A DNA stretch of 64,000 nucleotides from Thiohalomonas denitrificans (GCA_020725115.1 DYFR01000012.1:1-64000), one strand, 5' to 3'; shown: positions 43,922 to 52,674, numbered from the stretch's first letter. Numbers and translations are program-made. Notes: generated from the letters alone by a model not told the origin.

Positions 43922-44484
43922 TGCGCCTTGGTCTGACGCTGTTCCTGCTCACCTGCGGCCCGGCCATCGCCGAGGTACAGCAGGTGAGCGAGGAAGGCAG
44001 CGGCCTGCCCGGCTGGCACTGGCAGGGTGAGGGCGCCTCCTTCACCTTCAACCAGCGCCTGCCGGATCAGACCCGCGCCTTCTTCCAGGGCCGCGGCTTC
44101 CTGCCGGAACAGGCCGAGCCGCTGGCGCGGGACTGCGTATTCCAGGCCATCATCCGCAATGGTGCCGAGGCCGCCGCGCCGCTGGCGCTGAACCTGGCCG
44201 AGTGGCGCGTCACCCCCGCCGCCGGCAGCGCGCAGCCGCTCAAGCTGGAGGCGCATTGGCAGGAGGAATGGGAACATCTGGGCGTCAGCCAGCCGGCGCG
44301 CATCGCCTTCCGCTGGTCCCTGTTTCCCACCGAGCAGCGCTTCGCGCCGGGCGACTGGAACATGGGCATGATCACCCTCGGCCTCGCGCCCGGAAGCCGT
44401 TTCGACCTGGAGGTGGTGTGGCGCAGCGGCGCGCAGGAAAAGCGCCGGCGCTTCTCCGCCATGCAGTGCGCGGCGGATGCATGA
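43921..44484 (+). CDS. Secreted protein of unknown function
   Basis: 187 residues. Signal peptide 1-17 (ending AIA). Mature part is beta-rich (FNQRLPDQTRAFFQGRGF, HWQEEWEHLGVSQPARIAFR) with Cys near 77 and a C-terminal cysteine. I recognise no family. ATG overlaps the hydrolase stop by one base (TGATG), so translation is coupled and it likely acts with the hydrolase. Confidence 0.75.
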   Translation: MRLGLTLFLLTCGPAIAEVQQVSEEGSGLPGWHWQGEGASFTFNQRLPDQTRAFFQGRGFLPEQAEPLARDCVFQAIIRNGAEAAAPLALNLAEWRVTPAAGSAQPLKLEAHWQEEWEHLGVSQPARIAFRWSLFPTEQRFAPGDWNMGMITLGLAPGSRFDLEVVWRSGAQEKRRRFSAMQCAADA

Positions 44485-44504
44485 AACCTGCAAACGGCAA
44501 ATGG

Positions 44505-44540
44505 AGTCCGCGAATGAACATTTGCGTCTATTTGCGGACT
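44505..44540. repeat. AGTCCGC...GCGGACT palindromic repeat
   Basis: Seven-base arms AGTCCGC/GCGGACT enclose ATTTGCGTCTATTTG-type words. A short element in the 140 bp between the unknown secreted protein and tlpA-like gene. Confidence 0.5.
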
Positions 44541-44624
44541 GACTGAGGTTCCTGGAATGAACAGCCTCCCATGGATGGGGCCTGCCTACGACAACGGGGA
44601 CCGCCCCCGATGAGGAGATTTTTC

Positions 44625-45131
44625 ATGCTGCGTCCCTGGCTGTTGCTCGCCGCCCTGCTGCTGCCGCTGTGCGCCTTTGCCGCCGGCAAGCAGACCCTGA
44701 CTCCCGTGCCCGAGCTGCCTCCCGCAGCGGACTTCACCCTGCAGGATATGGACGGCAAGACCTGGCGCCTGTCCGAGCTGCGCGGCCGCCCGGTGATCGT
44801 CAACTTCTGGGCCACCTGGTGCCCGCCCTGCCGCGAGGAGATGCCCTCCATGCAGCGCGCCTGGGAACAGCTCCGGACTGAGGGCGTGATGATGCTGGCC
44901 GTCAACGTCGGCGAGAGCGCCGACACGGTGTTCCAGTTCACCGCCAACTATCCGGTAGACTTCCCCCTGCTGCTCGACCTGGACAGCGCCGTACTCGGCC
45001 AGTGGCCGGTACGCGGCCTGCCGGCCACCTTCGTGGTCGATACGCAAGGCCGCATCGCCTACCGCGCCATCGGCGGGCGCGAGTGGGATGATCCACGACT
45101 GCTGGCGCCGGTGCTCAAACTGCGCCGGTAA
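44625..45131 (+). CDS. TlpA-family periplasmic thioredoxin
   Basis: 168 residues. Signal peptide or anchor 1-20 (ending FAA), then a TlpA/ResA-like domain with WATWCPPCREEMPSM (CPPC) near residue 65, a WxxTWCPPC-type N-terminal edge, and GLPATFVVD with the cis-proline. Reductant of periplasmic disulfides or thioethers, or an antioxidant. ATG 44625 has GAGGAG seven bases earlier; ATG 44610 is upstream in the same frame. Part of the rightward set with hydrolase and fatty-acid-hydroxylase-type genes. Confidence 0.9.
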   Translation: MLRPWLLLAALLLPLCAFAAGKQTLTPVPELPPAADFTLQDMDGKTWRLSELRGRPVIVNFWATWCPPCREEMPSMQRAWEQLRTEGVMMLAVNVGESADTVFQFTANYPVDFPLLLDLDSAVLGQWPVRGLPATFVVDTQGRIAYRAIGGREWDDPRLLAPVLKLRR

Positions 45132-45168
45132 TCCAATCACCACTATCCCTTCCCCCGCAGGAGATATC

Positions 45169-46026
45169 ATGGAATTCAACGACTGGATCCTGGGTCACGA
45201 AGTGCCCATCCGCCTGGGCTTTTTCTTCGGCGTGCTGCTGCTCGTGGCCCTGTGGGAGATGCTGGCGCCGCGCCGCGCGCTGACCGTATCCAAGGCGCTG
45301 CGCTGGGGCAACAACCTGGGGCTGGTATTTCTCAACAGCCTGCTGCTGCGCCTGCTGTTCCCCGCCGCGGCCGTGGGCATGGCGGCCTTTGCCGCAGAAA
45401 ACGGCTGGGGCATCTTCAACCACTTTCCACTGCCCTTCGCCCTTGCCGTGGTACTCAGCGTGATCGCCATGGACTTCGTCATCTACCTGCAGCACGTGAT
45501 GGTGCATGCGGTACCGGCGCTGTGGCGGCTGCACCGCATGCATCACGCCGACCCCGACTTCGACGTCACCACCGGCGCCCGTTTCCATCCGCTGGAAATC
45601 ATCCTCTCCATGCTGATCAAGTTCGCCACCATCATCGTGCTCGGCGCGCCGGTGCTGGCGGTGGTGATCTTCGAGGTGGCGCTGAACGCCACCTCCATGT
45701 TCAACCACGGCAACCTGCGCCTGCCGCTGGGCCTCGATCGCGTCCTGCGCCTGCTGGTGGTGACGCCGGACATGCACCGCGTGCACCATTCGGTGGAGGA
45801 CGACGAGGCCAACAGCAATTTCGGTTTCAACCTGCCCTGGTGGGACCGCCTGCTCGGCACCTACCGCGAACAGCCGCGTGGAGGACACGAGGCCATGACC
45901 ATCGGTATCCACAAATACCGCAGCACGAAGGAAGTGAGTTGGCTGCCCGGCATGCTGACGCTGCCGTTCAAGGGAAAGATCAGCGACTACGCCATCAACC
46001 GCCGGCAGTGGAACAAGCCGGACTGA
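45169..46026 (+). CDS. Sterol desaturase/fatty-acid hydroxylase superfamily membrane protein
   Basis: 285 residues, several hydrophobic segments, and the histidine clusters of the di-iron hydroxylase superfamily: HVMVH, RMHHADPDFD, HG..and VHHSVEDDEANSN (HHxxx). The enzyme would oxidise a lipid or alkyl chain in the inner membrane using oxygen. Ribosome site AGGAGATAT before ATG 45169. Follows the TlpA gene by 37 bp. Its lipid substrate is unknown; bacterial members act on fatty acids, carotenoids or plasmalogen-type lipids. Confidence 0.88.
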   Translation: MEFNDWILGHEVPIRLGFFFGVLLLVALWEMLAPRRALTVSKALRWGNNLGLVFLNSLLLRLLFPAAAVGMAAFAAENGWGIFNHFPLPFALAVVLSVIAMDFVIYLQHVMVHAVPALWRLHRMHHADPDFDVTTGARFHPLEIILSMLIKFATIIVLGAPVLAVVIFEVALNATSMFNHGNLRLPLGLDRVLRLLVVTPDMHRVHHSVEDDEANSNFGFNLPWWDRLLGTYREQPRGGHEAMTIGIHKYRSTKEVSWLPGMLTLPFKGKISDYAINRRQWNKPD

Positions 46027-46038
46027 ACTCTCAAAAAT

Positions 46039-46201
46039 TTCACCGCCGAGACGCAGAGAAAATCCTTTTCTTAATTGTGAGAACCGATTTGTCGGGCAAA
46101 AGGGACTGTCCAGGTGCACTATCACCCGGCATGGCCAGGCTCCCACAAAACGGCCAAGATACTTTTCTCATGCTCTGCGACCTCTGCGTCTCGGCGGTGA
46201 A
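46039..46201. repeat. CGCAGAGGCGC-related repeat with perfect 20-bp arms
   Basis: The arms TTCACCGCCGAGACGCAGAG (46039-46058) and its exact inverse (46182-46201) are perfect. The interior includes a piece of the GTGGGAGC family (CCAGGCTCCCAC, 46136-46147). Because the arms are so exact, this copy may be young. It separates two genes of the rightward set by about 190 bp. Confidence 0.82.
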
Positions 46202-46213
46202 CAGGTAGCGAAA

Positions 46214-47170
46214 ATGAAACAGAATCTATTGCGTATCACCCTATTGCTCATGCTGGCCATCGGTATCGCCCTGGCGATCATCTACCGCGATCAGCTCGAC
46301 CCCGCCGCGCTGGAGCAGTGGGTGAACAGCTTCGGCCTCGCCGGCCCCCTGGTGTTCATGGCCGCCTACGCCCTCGGCACCGTGCTGTTCCTGCCCGGCT
46401 CGGTGCTGACCCTGGCCGGCGGCGCCCTGTTCGGCCCGGTGTTCGGCACCCTCTACAACCTCACCGGCGCCACCCTGGGCGCGACCCTGGCCTTCCTGGT
46501 GGCACGCTACCTGGCCGCCGACTGGGCCGAACGCCACAGCGGCGGACGCATCGGCCAGATCAAGAAGGGCGTCGAGGAGGAAGGCTGGCGCTTCGTCGCC
46601 TTCGTGCGCCTGGTACCGCTGTTTCCCTTCAACGCGCTGAACTACGCCCTCGGCCTGACGCGCATCCGCCTGTGGCATTACGTGCTCGCCAGCTACGTCT
46701 GCATGCTGCCCGGCGCCATCGCCTACACCTATCTCGGCTATGCCGGCCGCGAAGCGGTGGCCGGCGGCGAGGGACTGATCCAGAAAGGCCTGCTGGCCCT
46801 GGCCCTGCTCGCCGTGGCGATGTTCCTGCCGCGCCTCATCAGCCGCCTGCGGCGCGGCCCCATGACCAGCGTGGAAGAACTGAAGCAGCGCCTCGACGAC
46901 AACGCGGTGCTGCTGCTCGACGTGCGCCCCATCGCCGACTTCCGCGGCGAACAGGGCCACATCGCCGGCGCGCTCAACATCCCGCTGGAAGACCTGCCGC
47001 AGCGGCTGGACGAGGTGGGCCATGACCGCCCCATCATGCTGGTGTGCCGCACCGACCGGCGTTCGGCCCAGGCGGCGGCGCTGCTGGCCAAACATGGCTA
47101 CACCGACGTGCAGGTGGTAAAGAACGGCATGACGGCGTGGAACGCCCGGGGCTGGCCGGTGGAGAACTGA
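46214..47170 (+). CDS. VTT-domain (TVP38/TMEM64) membrane protein fused to rhodanese
   Basis: 318 residues. N-terminal half is a DedA/TVP38-like membrane domain (ALGTVLFLPGSVLTLAGGAL, LVPLFPFNALNYALGLTRIR). The C-terminal half (about 215-318) is a rhodanese with LLDVRPIADF and active Cys278 in VCRTDRRSAQ. Both this and the ArsR regulator of the same locus carry rhodanese domains. The fusion suggests sulfane-sulfur handling at the membrane. A 190-bp repeat separates it from the hydroxylase gene, so it may have its own promoter. Confidence 0.88.
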   Translation: MKQNLLRITLLLMLAIGIALAIIYRDQLDPAALEQWVNSFGLAGPLVFMAAYALGTVLFLPGSVLTLAGGALFGPVFGTLYNLTGATLGATLAFLVARYLAADWAERHSGGRIGQIKKGVEEEGWRFVAFVRLVPLFPFNALNYALGLTRIRLWHYVLASYVCMLPGAIAYTYLGYAGREAVAGGEGLIQKGLLALALLAVAMFLPRLISRLRRGPMTSVEELKQRLDDNAVLLLDVRPIADFRGEQGHIAGALNIPLEDLPQRLDEVGHDRPIMLVCRTDRRSAQAAALLAKHGYTDVQVVKNGMTAWNARGWPVEN

Positions 47171-47242
47171 CTCGCACAGGCGCTAGCAGAGCGGCTGTTG
47201 CTGCCGAGGCACCTCCCACAACCAACAAAGACGCAGGGGAAT

Positions 47243-47300
47243 TAGCGCATCCACCGCTTCATCGCCGCATGCTGGATGCGCTGCGTTTATCCCCCCCTAC
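47243..47300. repeat. GGATGCGCTGCGC-family repeat, degenerate
   Basis: TTAGCGCATCCACC and GGATGCGCTGCG with AT-rich ends repeat the words at 2841-2905. It sits between the VTT-rhodanese stop and the hsdM stop, which converge. Confidence 0.6.
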
Positions 47301-47321
47301 TCCAACGCCGATTGGGTTGGG

Positions 47322-48749
47322 TTATTCGCCCGCTCGAACCGATACAGGCAACCCTGCCGCCACATCCCGAAACGACGCCAAGGCCGCCTCCAGGTGCTCG
47401 ATGATCTCCTGTTGCAACACATCGGGCGGCGGCAGGTCGTCGAGGTTATCGAGGCTGTCGTCCTTGAGCCAGAAGATATCCAGGCTGGCCTTGTCGCGGG
47501 CGATGAGGTCCTTGTAGGGATAGAACTTGAAGCGCTCGCTCTCTTTGCGCTTGTGGCGATTCTCCGTGTTGTAGCAGGCGATGAAGTCCTGCAAGTCCTC
47601 GGGTTTTAGCGTACGCGTCTTGAGGGTGAAGTGCTTGTTGGTGCGCAGGTCGTAGAACCAGACGCCCTTGGTGTGGACCTTGCCGTCCTTCGGCTTGGCA
47701 TCGAAGAACACCACGTTGGCCTTCACGCCCTGGGCGTAGAAGATGCCGGTGGGTAGGCGCAGGATGGTATGTACGTCGCAGGTCTCCAGCAGCTTGCGGC
47801 GAATCTTCTCACCGGCGCCACCCTCGAACAGCACGTTGTCGGGCAGCACGACGGCGGCTTGGCCGTCCACCTTGAGCATGCTGACGATGTGCTGGAGGAA
47901 GTTAAGCTGCTTGTTTGACGTGGTCTCCCAAAAGTCCTGCCGTTCGTAGGTGAGCGCGTCGCGGTCTTCTTCGCCCTCCTCGTTGGTGATGGTCATGCTG
48001 CTCTTCTTGCCGAAGGGCGGATTGGCCAGCACGTAATCGACTTTAATCTTCGGCTCGGCGATGTTGTGCAGGAACAGGTTCATCAGGCACATGCGGCGCG
48101 TGTTGGGCACGATCTCGTTGCCGTGGAAGGTCTTGTCGCGCAGAAACTTCTTCTGTCGTGTGTCGAGCTTGGCGCCGGGGCTGGTAAGCCAGTTGTAGGC
48201 GCCAAGGAAGAAACCGCCGGTGCCGCAGGCCGGGTCCGCGATGGTTTTCATCGGCTCCGGGCGCACGCACTCCACCATCGCCTGAATCAGGGCACGCGGT
48301 GTGAAGTACTGGCCGGCACCGCTCTTGGTGTCCTCCGCGTTCTTCTGCAACAGCCCCTCGTAGGGGTCGCCCTTGGTGTCGGCGTCGAGGCTGATCCAGC
48401 TCTCCGCATCGATCATCTGCACCAGCCGCGACAGCTTGGCCGGGTCCTGGATCTTGTTCTGTGCCTTGAAGAAGATCGCCCCCAGCATTCCCGGCTCCTG
48501 CCCCAGCTTGTGCAGGATGGTCAGGTAGTGCGCCTCCAGCGGCTCGCCGGTCTTCTTGCGCAGGGTGGACCAGTCGCAGCTCTTGGGGATGTGGGTATTG
48601 CGGCTGTAAGGCGGCTGCGAATACTCGTGCGCCAGCTTGAGGAACAGCAGATAGGTGAGCTGCTCCAGGTAATCGCCGTAACTCACCCCGTCGTCGCGCA
48701 GGGTGTGGCAGAAGTTCCAGACTTTCTGGACCAGGGTGGATGCGTTCAT
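47322..48749 (-). CDS. hsdM: Type I restriction-modification methyltransferase subunit
   Basis: 475 residues. N-terminal HsdM_N helical domain, then an N6-adenine methyltransferase with SAM motif ADPACGTGGFFLGAYNW near residue 170 and catalytic NPPFGKK near 245. It methylates adenine in the site chosen by HsdS, protecting host DNA. The gene is separated from the hsdR-hsdS-AlbA operon by a 720-bp gap that contains a broken copy of its own 5' end. Its ATG (48749) follows GGGACAACT. Confidence 0.94.
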   Translation of the reverse strand: MNASTLVQKVWNFCHTLRDDGVSYGDYLEQLTYLLFLKLAHEYSQPPYSRNTHIPKSCDWSTLRKKTGEPLEAHYLTILHKLGQEPGMLGAIFFKAQNKIQDPAKLSRLVQMIDAESWISLDADTKGDPYEGLLQKNAEDTKSGAGQYFTPRALIQAMVECVRPEPMKTIADPACGTGGFFLGAYNWLTSPGAKLDTRQKKFLRDKTFHGNEIVPNTRRMCLMNLFLHNIAEPKIKVDYVLANPPFGKKSSMTITNEEGEEDRDALTYERQDFWETTSNKQLNFLQHIVSMLKVDGQAAVVLPDNVLFEGGAGEKIRRKLLETCDVHTILRLPTGIFYAQGVKANVVFFDAKPKDGKVHTKGVWFYDLRTNKHFTLKTRTLKPEDLQDFIACYNTENRHKRKESERFKFYPYKDLIARDKASLDIFWLKDDSLDNLDDLPPPDVLQQEIIEHLEAALASFRDVAAGLPVSVRAGE

Positions 48750-49471
48750 AGTTGTCCCTTGGTTTATCTCGCCTTCTTTGCGAGAAGCCTGTTCTTGTCT
48801 ACACTACCGCCCGCAGGCAAGCGTGAGACTGGTAGAGGTGGCCGCCATGGCCGCAGCCCGAACGGGTGGGATCCTCGAACTCAGGGCCTGCACCACCTAA
48901 TTTACCCATACGAAATACCCGGTATGCGGCCGATTTTATGCGCCCCGGCGCATAAACCCAGTCCCTGTATTCTCGCAAAACTCTATATCCACATGATTTT
49001 TCGTCACTTTTTGTTACTCATAACCGTTTGCGTCGTTATACGCCGGCGTTTTGAGAAACAGGGCTCCCATTAGCCCCCAGAAATTCATCAAGTACCCATC
49101 AAGTAAATCAGGCCCACTGAGGAGCTAACTCACGCCGATGCAGCGCAGGGTGCGGCAGAAGTTCCAGACTTTCTGTACACGGGTGGATGTATTCATGGGG
49201 TCCCGGATAATAAAGTTTTAATGTTTTATATGATTCTCAATCGCTTACGCTGTCGACCCTGTTGTTATCTGCGGCCTCGGATAACAAGCCGCGTTGGACT
49301 GCCTGTCGACGGCCTGGGTCCGGGCCGCTCCTGCTTGCCCATGTCATGATCATTCAGCGGATTAAAGTCATGCATATACAGCGCGCCATGGCGTGTCCGT
49401 TATGTAACCATATGATTTACCGATGGTCTCCAGCCTGTAACGGACAGGCATCAAGACCGTACGGCAGCGAT
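48750..49471. other. Gap with hsdM promoter and hsdM fragment, otherwise unassigned
   Basis: This 722-bp stretch is AT-richer than its flanks in places (GGATAATAAAGTTTTAATG). It holds the hsdM 5' fragment (49125-49196), a short TTGTTATC...GATAACAA hairpin around 49262-49290, and presumably the hsdM promoter. I find no convincing gene in it. Direct repeats of the hsdM start, 447 bp apart, bound most of it. Confidence 0.6.
49125..49196 (-). pseudogene. Broken duplicate of the hsdM 5' end
   Basis: Reading leftward from ATG 49196 gives MNTSTRVQKVWNFCRTLRCIG then VS and a stop. The intact hsdM starts MNASTLVQKVWNFCHTLRDD. The DNA identity (for example AGAAGTTCCAGACTTTCTG) is far beyond chance. 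The copy ends in a stop after about 23 codons, so only the start of hsdM was kept. It marks an old duplication, insertion or recombination between the hsdR-S operon and hsdM. Confidence 0.85.
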
Positions 49472-51130
49472 TCACCAGCTTTGTCCTTTATCGATTAGCC
49501 AGTAGCGACGCCAGCGCTTGTCACCTTCAAATCGGACCTGCCCCTGCTCGACCAGTTCTTCCAAAGCGCGCCGGATCGTTCGTTGCGTCAGCTCCGGCGC
49601 AGTGCGGCGCTGCACATCGGACGAGGACGACCCGGCATACCGGGCCAAATCCTCAATAATCAGGGCACGAAGGCGGTGCGGCTCGACACGCTTGAGCGTG
49701 GTTTGCCCGTCCAGCCCCCCGCCTTTGAGTAAGTCCGGGCTCACGAAGTAGCGCGTTGCCTGGGTCTTGCCGGACGACTCGACCAGTCCAAAGTCCTGCA
49801 GGCGCCCCAACCACGCCGCACGCAGTTCTTCAGTGCCATCCAGCTCCAGCCGCTTTGCCAGTTCGCGCGCCGTCAGTCCATCGGTACTGGCCATCAGCAG
49901 GCCCAGAGTGATGCGCTCGCGCTGTCGCAATTGGTAACGCGCATCCACATCGGTCATCAACCGGATCACCGCTGGCCGCAAAACCCGTCGCCCCACCGTC
50001 ACGGTCACTGAGTCCGAACCCTCTCGCGTAACCGGAACCGCGCGCCCTTGCGAAAGCTGAATGTCGTACATCAGATCGAAGCCCGATCCTTCCTTTTCCA
50101 TCAGCTTCAAATCATGAAACAAGGTCGCCAGGCGGTCATTGCGACGCCGACTGGCGTGCAGGATGGTTTCGGGGGTGACCCCCAGCGGCAGACGCCCCGG
50201 GTTGACGACCTCCAGACGGTCGGGGTGAAGGTTCAGGAACAGATCACCTCGCTGGGTATAAGGACGGTGCACCAGCGCATTGACCAATAGCTCACGCACC
50301 ACGCGTTTGTCGTAGGCCGGCAGTTGTTCGCGATACAGCCCGTCAGGCAGCTCGTAGCTTTCGTGAAAATCCGGCAGTTCTTGCCAGATGGCTTCCACCA
50401 GCGCAATTGGCGACAACGTGTGGTCGTCCCAGCGCCACTTGTTCACCTTTTGCCCTGTCTCGTCGAACTTGATGGCCTGTACGCTGGGTGCCGTGCCGAG
50501 CCGCGCACGATCCGCCGCGTGGCCCACGATCAACACCCCCAGATTGGTCAACCACGGGCCGTCGCTCAGGCCGTAATGCGCGAGCAGCTCCTCGTCCGAC
50601 TTCTCCTTCACGCCGGTCTTGACGCGGTCGGAGCGGCGCAACTCGGCACACAAGGCATGCAACCTGGAGGAATCAGCCGAACTCACTGGCACCTTCATGG
50701 TGGCCAGCATCTCCCATGGCACGCTGGGCCGGTCATTCAGCAACACCAAGACCTCGTCGCCGACCACCGGTCTGCAGGTGTCCGACACGCGGACGAAGTA
50801 GCGCCCATCGCTGGTCGAGGCCACACCCACCGAACGGGCAACCTGTAACGCAACGTATTCCCCGCCGTTGTCCGCCACCACCAACTCCGGCGCAACCTGC
50901 ACATTCACGGTCAACTCTGCGACGCGCTTGCGCATCTGCTCCAGCAGGCTTGGCGGAATCCGTTGATCGGCGGGTGGCTGTGTTTCTCCGTCCTCGATGC
51001 CGATGCGCAAACACCCGCCCGAGGCGTTGGCGAAACACACGCAATCTGCGGCCAGCGCCTGCCAGTCGGCGGTCGGCCCCGACACCTTGCGCATCGACTT
51101 TTGGTCGGCGTGGTGATTCTCGCGGTTCAT
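49472..51130 (-). CDS. AlbA_2 (Schlafen-like) ATP-binding/DNA-binding protein of the RM locus
   Basis: 552 residues. N-terminal AlbA_2-type domain (about 20-130; CFANASGGCLRIGIEDG), a GHKL-like ATPase segment with ELLVNALVHRPYTQRGDLFL and HPDRLEVVNPGRLP, and C-terminal winged-helix segments. The family is often found inside type I restriction loci and near phage-defence genes; its function there is unclear. ATG overlaps the hsdS stop by ATGA, so it is part of the hsdR-hsdS operon. Downstream comes the hsdM fragment. Confidence 0.82.
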   Translation of the reverse strand: MNRENHHADQKSMRKVSGPTADWQALAADCVCFANASGGCLRIGIEDGETQPPADQRIPPSLLEQMRKRVAELTVNVQVAPELVVADNGGEYVALQVARSVGVASTSDGRYFVRVSDTCRPVVGDEVLVLLNDRPSVPWEMLATMKVPVSSADSSRLHALCAELRRSDRVKTGVKEKSDEELLAHYGLSDGPWLTNLGVLIVGHAADRARLGTAPSVQAIKFDETGQKVNKWRWDDHTLSPIALVEAIWQELPDFHESYELPDGLYREQLPAYDKRVVRELLVNALVHRPYTQRGDLFLNLHPDRLEVVNPGRLPLGVTPETILHASRRRNDRLATLFHDLKLMEKEGSGFDLMYDIQLSQGRAVPVTREGSDSVTVTVGRRVLRPAVIRLMTDVDARYQLRQRERITLGLLMASTDGLTARELAKRLELDGTEELRAAWLGRLQDFGLVESSGKTQATRYFVSPDLLKGGGLDGQTTLKRVEPHRLRALIIEDLARYAGSSSSDVQRRTAPELTQRTIRRALEELVEQGQVRFEGDKRWRRYWLIDKGQSW

Positions 51131-52674
51131 GCGCGCTCCTTCACCTTGCGGCGGCGATAGACCGCCTTCGGCTCCGCCACCATCGGCAGGTCGTCGTCGA
51201 ACCCCACATTGCGGCGGCCACGTTGCGGTTTGGGGGCGGCGGCACGCGCGGCGCGGATGCGCTCCAGCAGCACGCTGGCCGGCTCGTCATTGGGGTCCTG
51301 CGGCACCAACTGGCCGGAGAAGGCGGCCTTGAGGATGTTTTTGCGTTGGGCGGCGGATTGTTTGAGGCTATGCACAATTGCGATTTCCTGAGCATCAAGA
51401 GCACACGACTGCGCGGATAGTGCTTGAATGAGTGCTGCGTTCTCCTGTTCGCCAGAGATTGGCACGACAACAGACCCCACTTGCTGAAGATTGAGGCCTG
51501 GTTTTCCTGCGCCATAAGCCGCTTTATTGAGTTGTCCTCGACCACCAGCACTAGCCGTTAGGAACAAATGCACATAGCTGCCAAGTGTCGTATTCACCAG
51601 CCGGATCAATGCAACGTGCTGACTGACATATGCCTCTTTGATATCCATATCAACCAGTGCCGTTTTACCAACATTGGCGCCGGTAATAGTGAGTAGTAAA
51701 TCGTTTCTTGTGACGCGAGTGCGAACACCCTCGCTACTGGGCGGTGGGTCAACGAAAGCAATGTCTGCTAAATCCAAGTAGTCTTTATTGATGTTCTGTG
51801 ATCGAATAAACGTCGCCCCATTCATGGCATAGTAATCAGCCCAACCTCGTGAACCACTGGTGATAAATTCCGACAACTGGTCAACGCTCGCCCACACCCA
51901 TCCCTCCGGCAATGGCGGCAGGCCGGTGGTGTCGGGCTGGACCGGCTCGGGGTATTTGGCCTGCCAGTTCTTGGACGGGGTCTTGCCTTGGGCCTTGAAC
52001 CTGGCGAGCTGCTTTTCCTCCCAGCGCTGGCGGCGTTCGTGCAGGATGCGGTCGAGGAGTTGCGCGCCGGTTTCGCCGGGCGGGTTATTGGCTCGCCACT
52101 CGGCGGTGAGGGCGCCCTCCACCGCCGCCTTGAGCAGCGCTTGGCGGTACTGCGCCAGCTTCTGCTGCGCGGCCTTGAGCTCGGCTACACCAGCATCGAG
52201 ATCGGAGAGGAGTTCTTCAAGTTTGGTGACAATACGAACTTGTTCATTAGACGGTGGCAAAGGAAATTCTAATGAGTTAAGTACTGTAGGGTTTATATGT
52301 GGGATGCCAACGCCTTTTGTCTGTGTATTGAGTAATTCATAGTTTGAATTTACAAAATAAAATAGATAGATCGGGTCAGCAATGTCAGAGGTAAGCCTTG
52401 CTAGTGTAGAACCTATATATCCTTCAACACCCCTGCCGGATAGACCCGCTCTGGCACCATCCCATACTAATAATGTATCGGTTTTCTCACACCGAGGGAT
52501 ATCTTGAACAGGTGCATATTCAGCTATAGCACCTGTTTCGAAGGCTGCAATATTGATATATGGAACAACTCTCTCTTTGCTCTGTGGCCCCAACCCATCA
52601 GGTTTCTTACCTTTTTGTGTTTGAACGACTTCAGAAAAAGGAAGTATTTTCCAACTATAAGGATAATTACTCAC
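51127..52674 (-). CDS. hsdS: Type I restriction enzyme specificity subunit
   Basis: 515 residues. Two target-recognition domains separated by coiled-coil spacers (about 170-200 and 430-460): FSEVVQTQKGKKPDG begins TRD1, and WASVDQLSEFITSGSRGWAD begins TRD2. Each half recognises one part of a bipartite site. The region coding the N-terminal TRD (about 52200-52674) is visibly AT-richer than the flanking DNA, as expected if TRDs are exchanged by recombination. GTG start at 52674 overlaps the hsdR stop. Confidence 0.92.
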   Translation of the reverse strand: MSNYPYSWKILPFSEVVQTQKGKKPDGLGPQSKERVVPYINIAAFETGAIAEYAPVQDIPRCEKTDTLLVWDGARAGLSGRGVEGYIGSTLARLTSDIADPIYLFYFVNSNYELLNTQTKGVGIPHINPTVLNSLEFPLPPSNEQVRIVTKLEELLSDLDAGVAELKAAQQKLAQYRQALLKAAVEGALTAEWRANNPPGETGAQLLDRILHERRQRWEEKQLARFKAQGKTPSKNWQAKYPEPVQPDTTGLPPLPEGWVWASVDQLSEFITSGSRGWADYYAMNGATFIRSQNINKDYLDLADIAFVDPPPSSEGVRTRVTRNDLLLTITGANVGKTALVDMDIKEAYVSQHVALIRLVNTTLGSYVHLFLTASAGGRGQLNKAAYGAGKPGLNLQQVGSVVVPISGEQENAALIQALSAQSCALDAQEIAIVHSLKQSAAQRKNILKAAFSGQLVPQDPNDEPASVLLERIRAARAAAPKPQRGRRNVGFDDDLPMVAEPKAVYRRRKVKERA

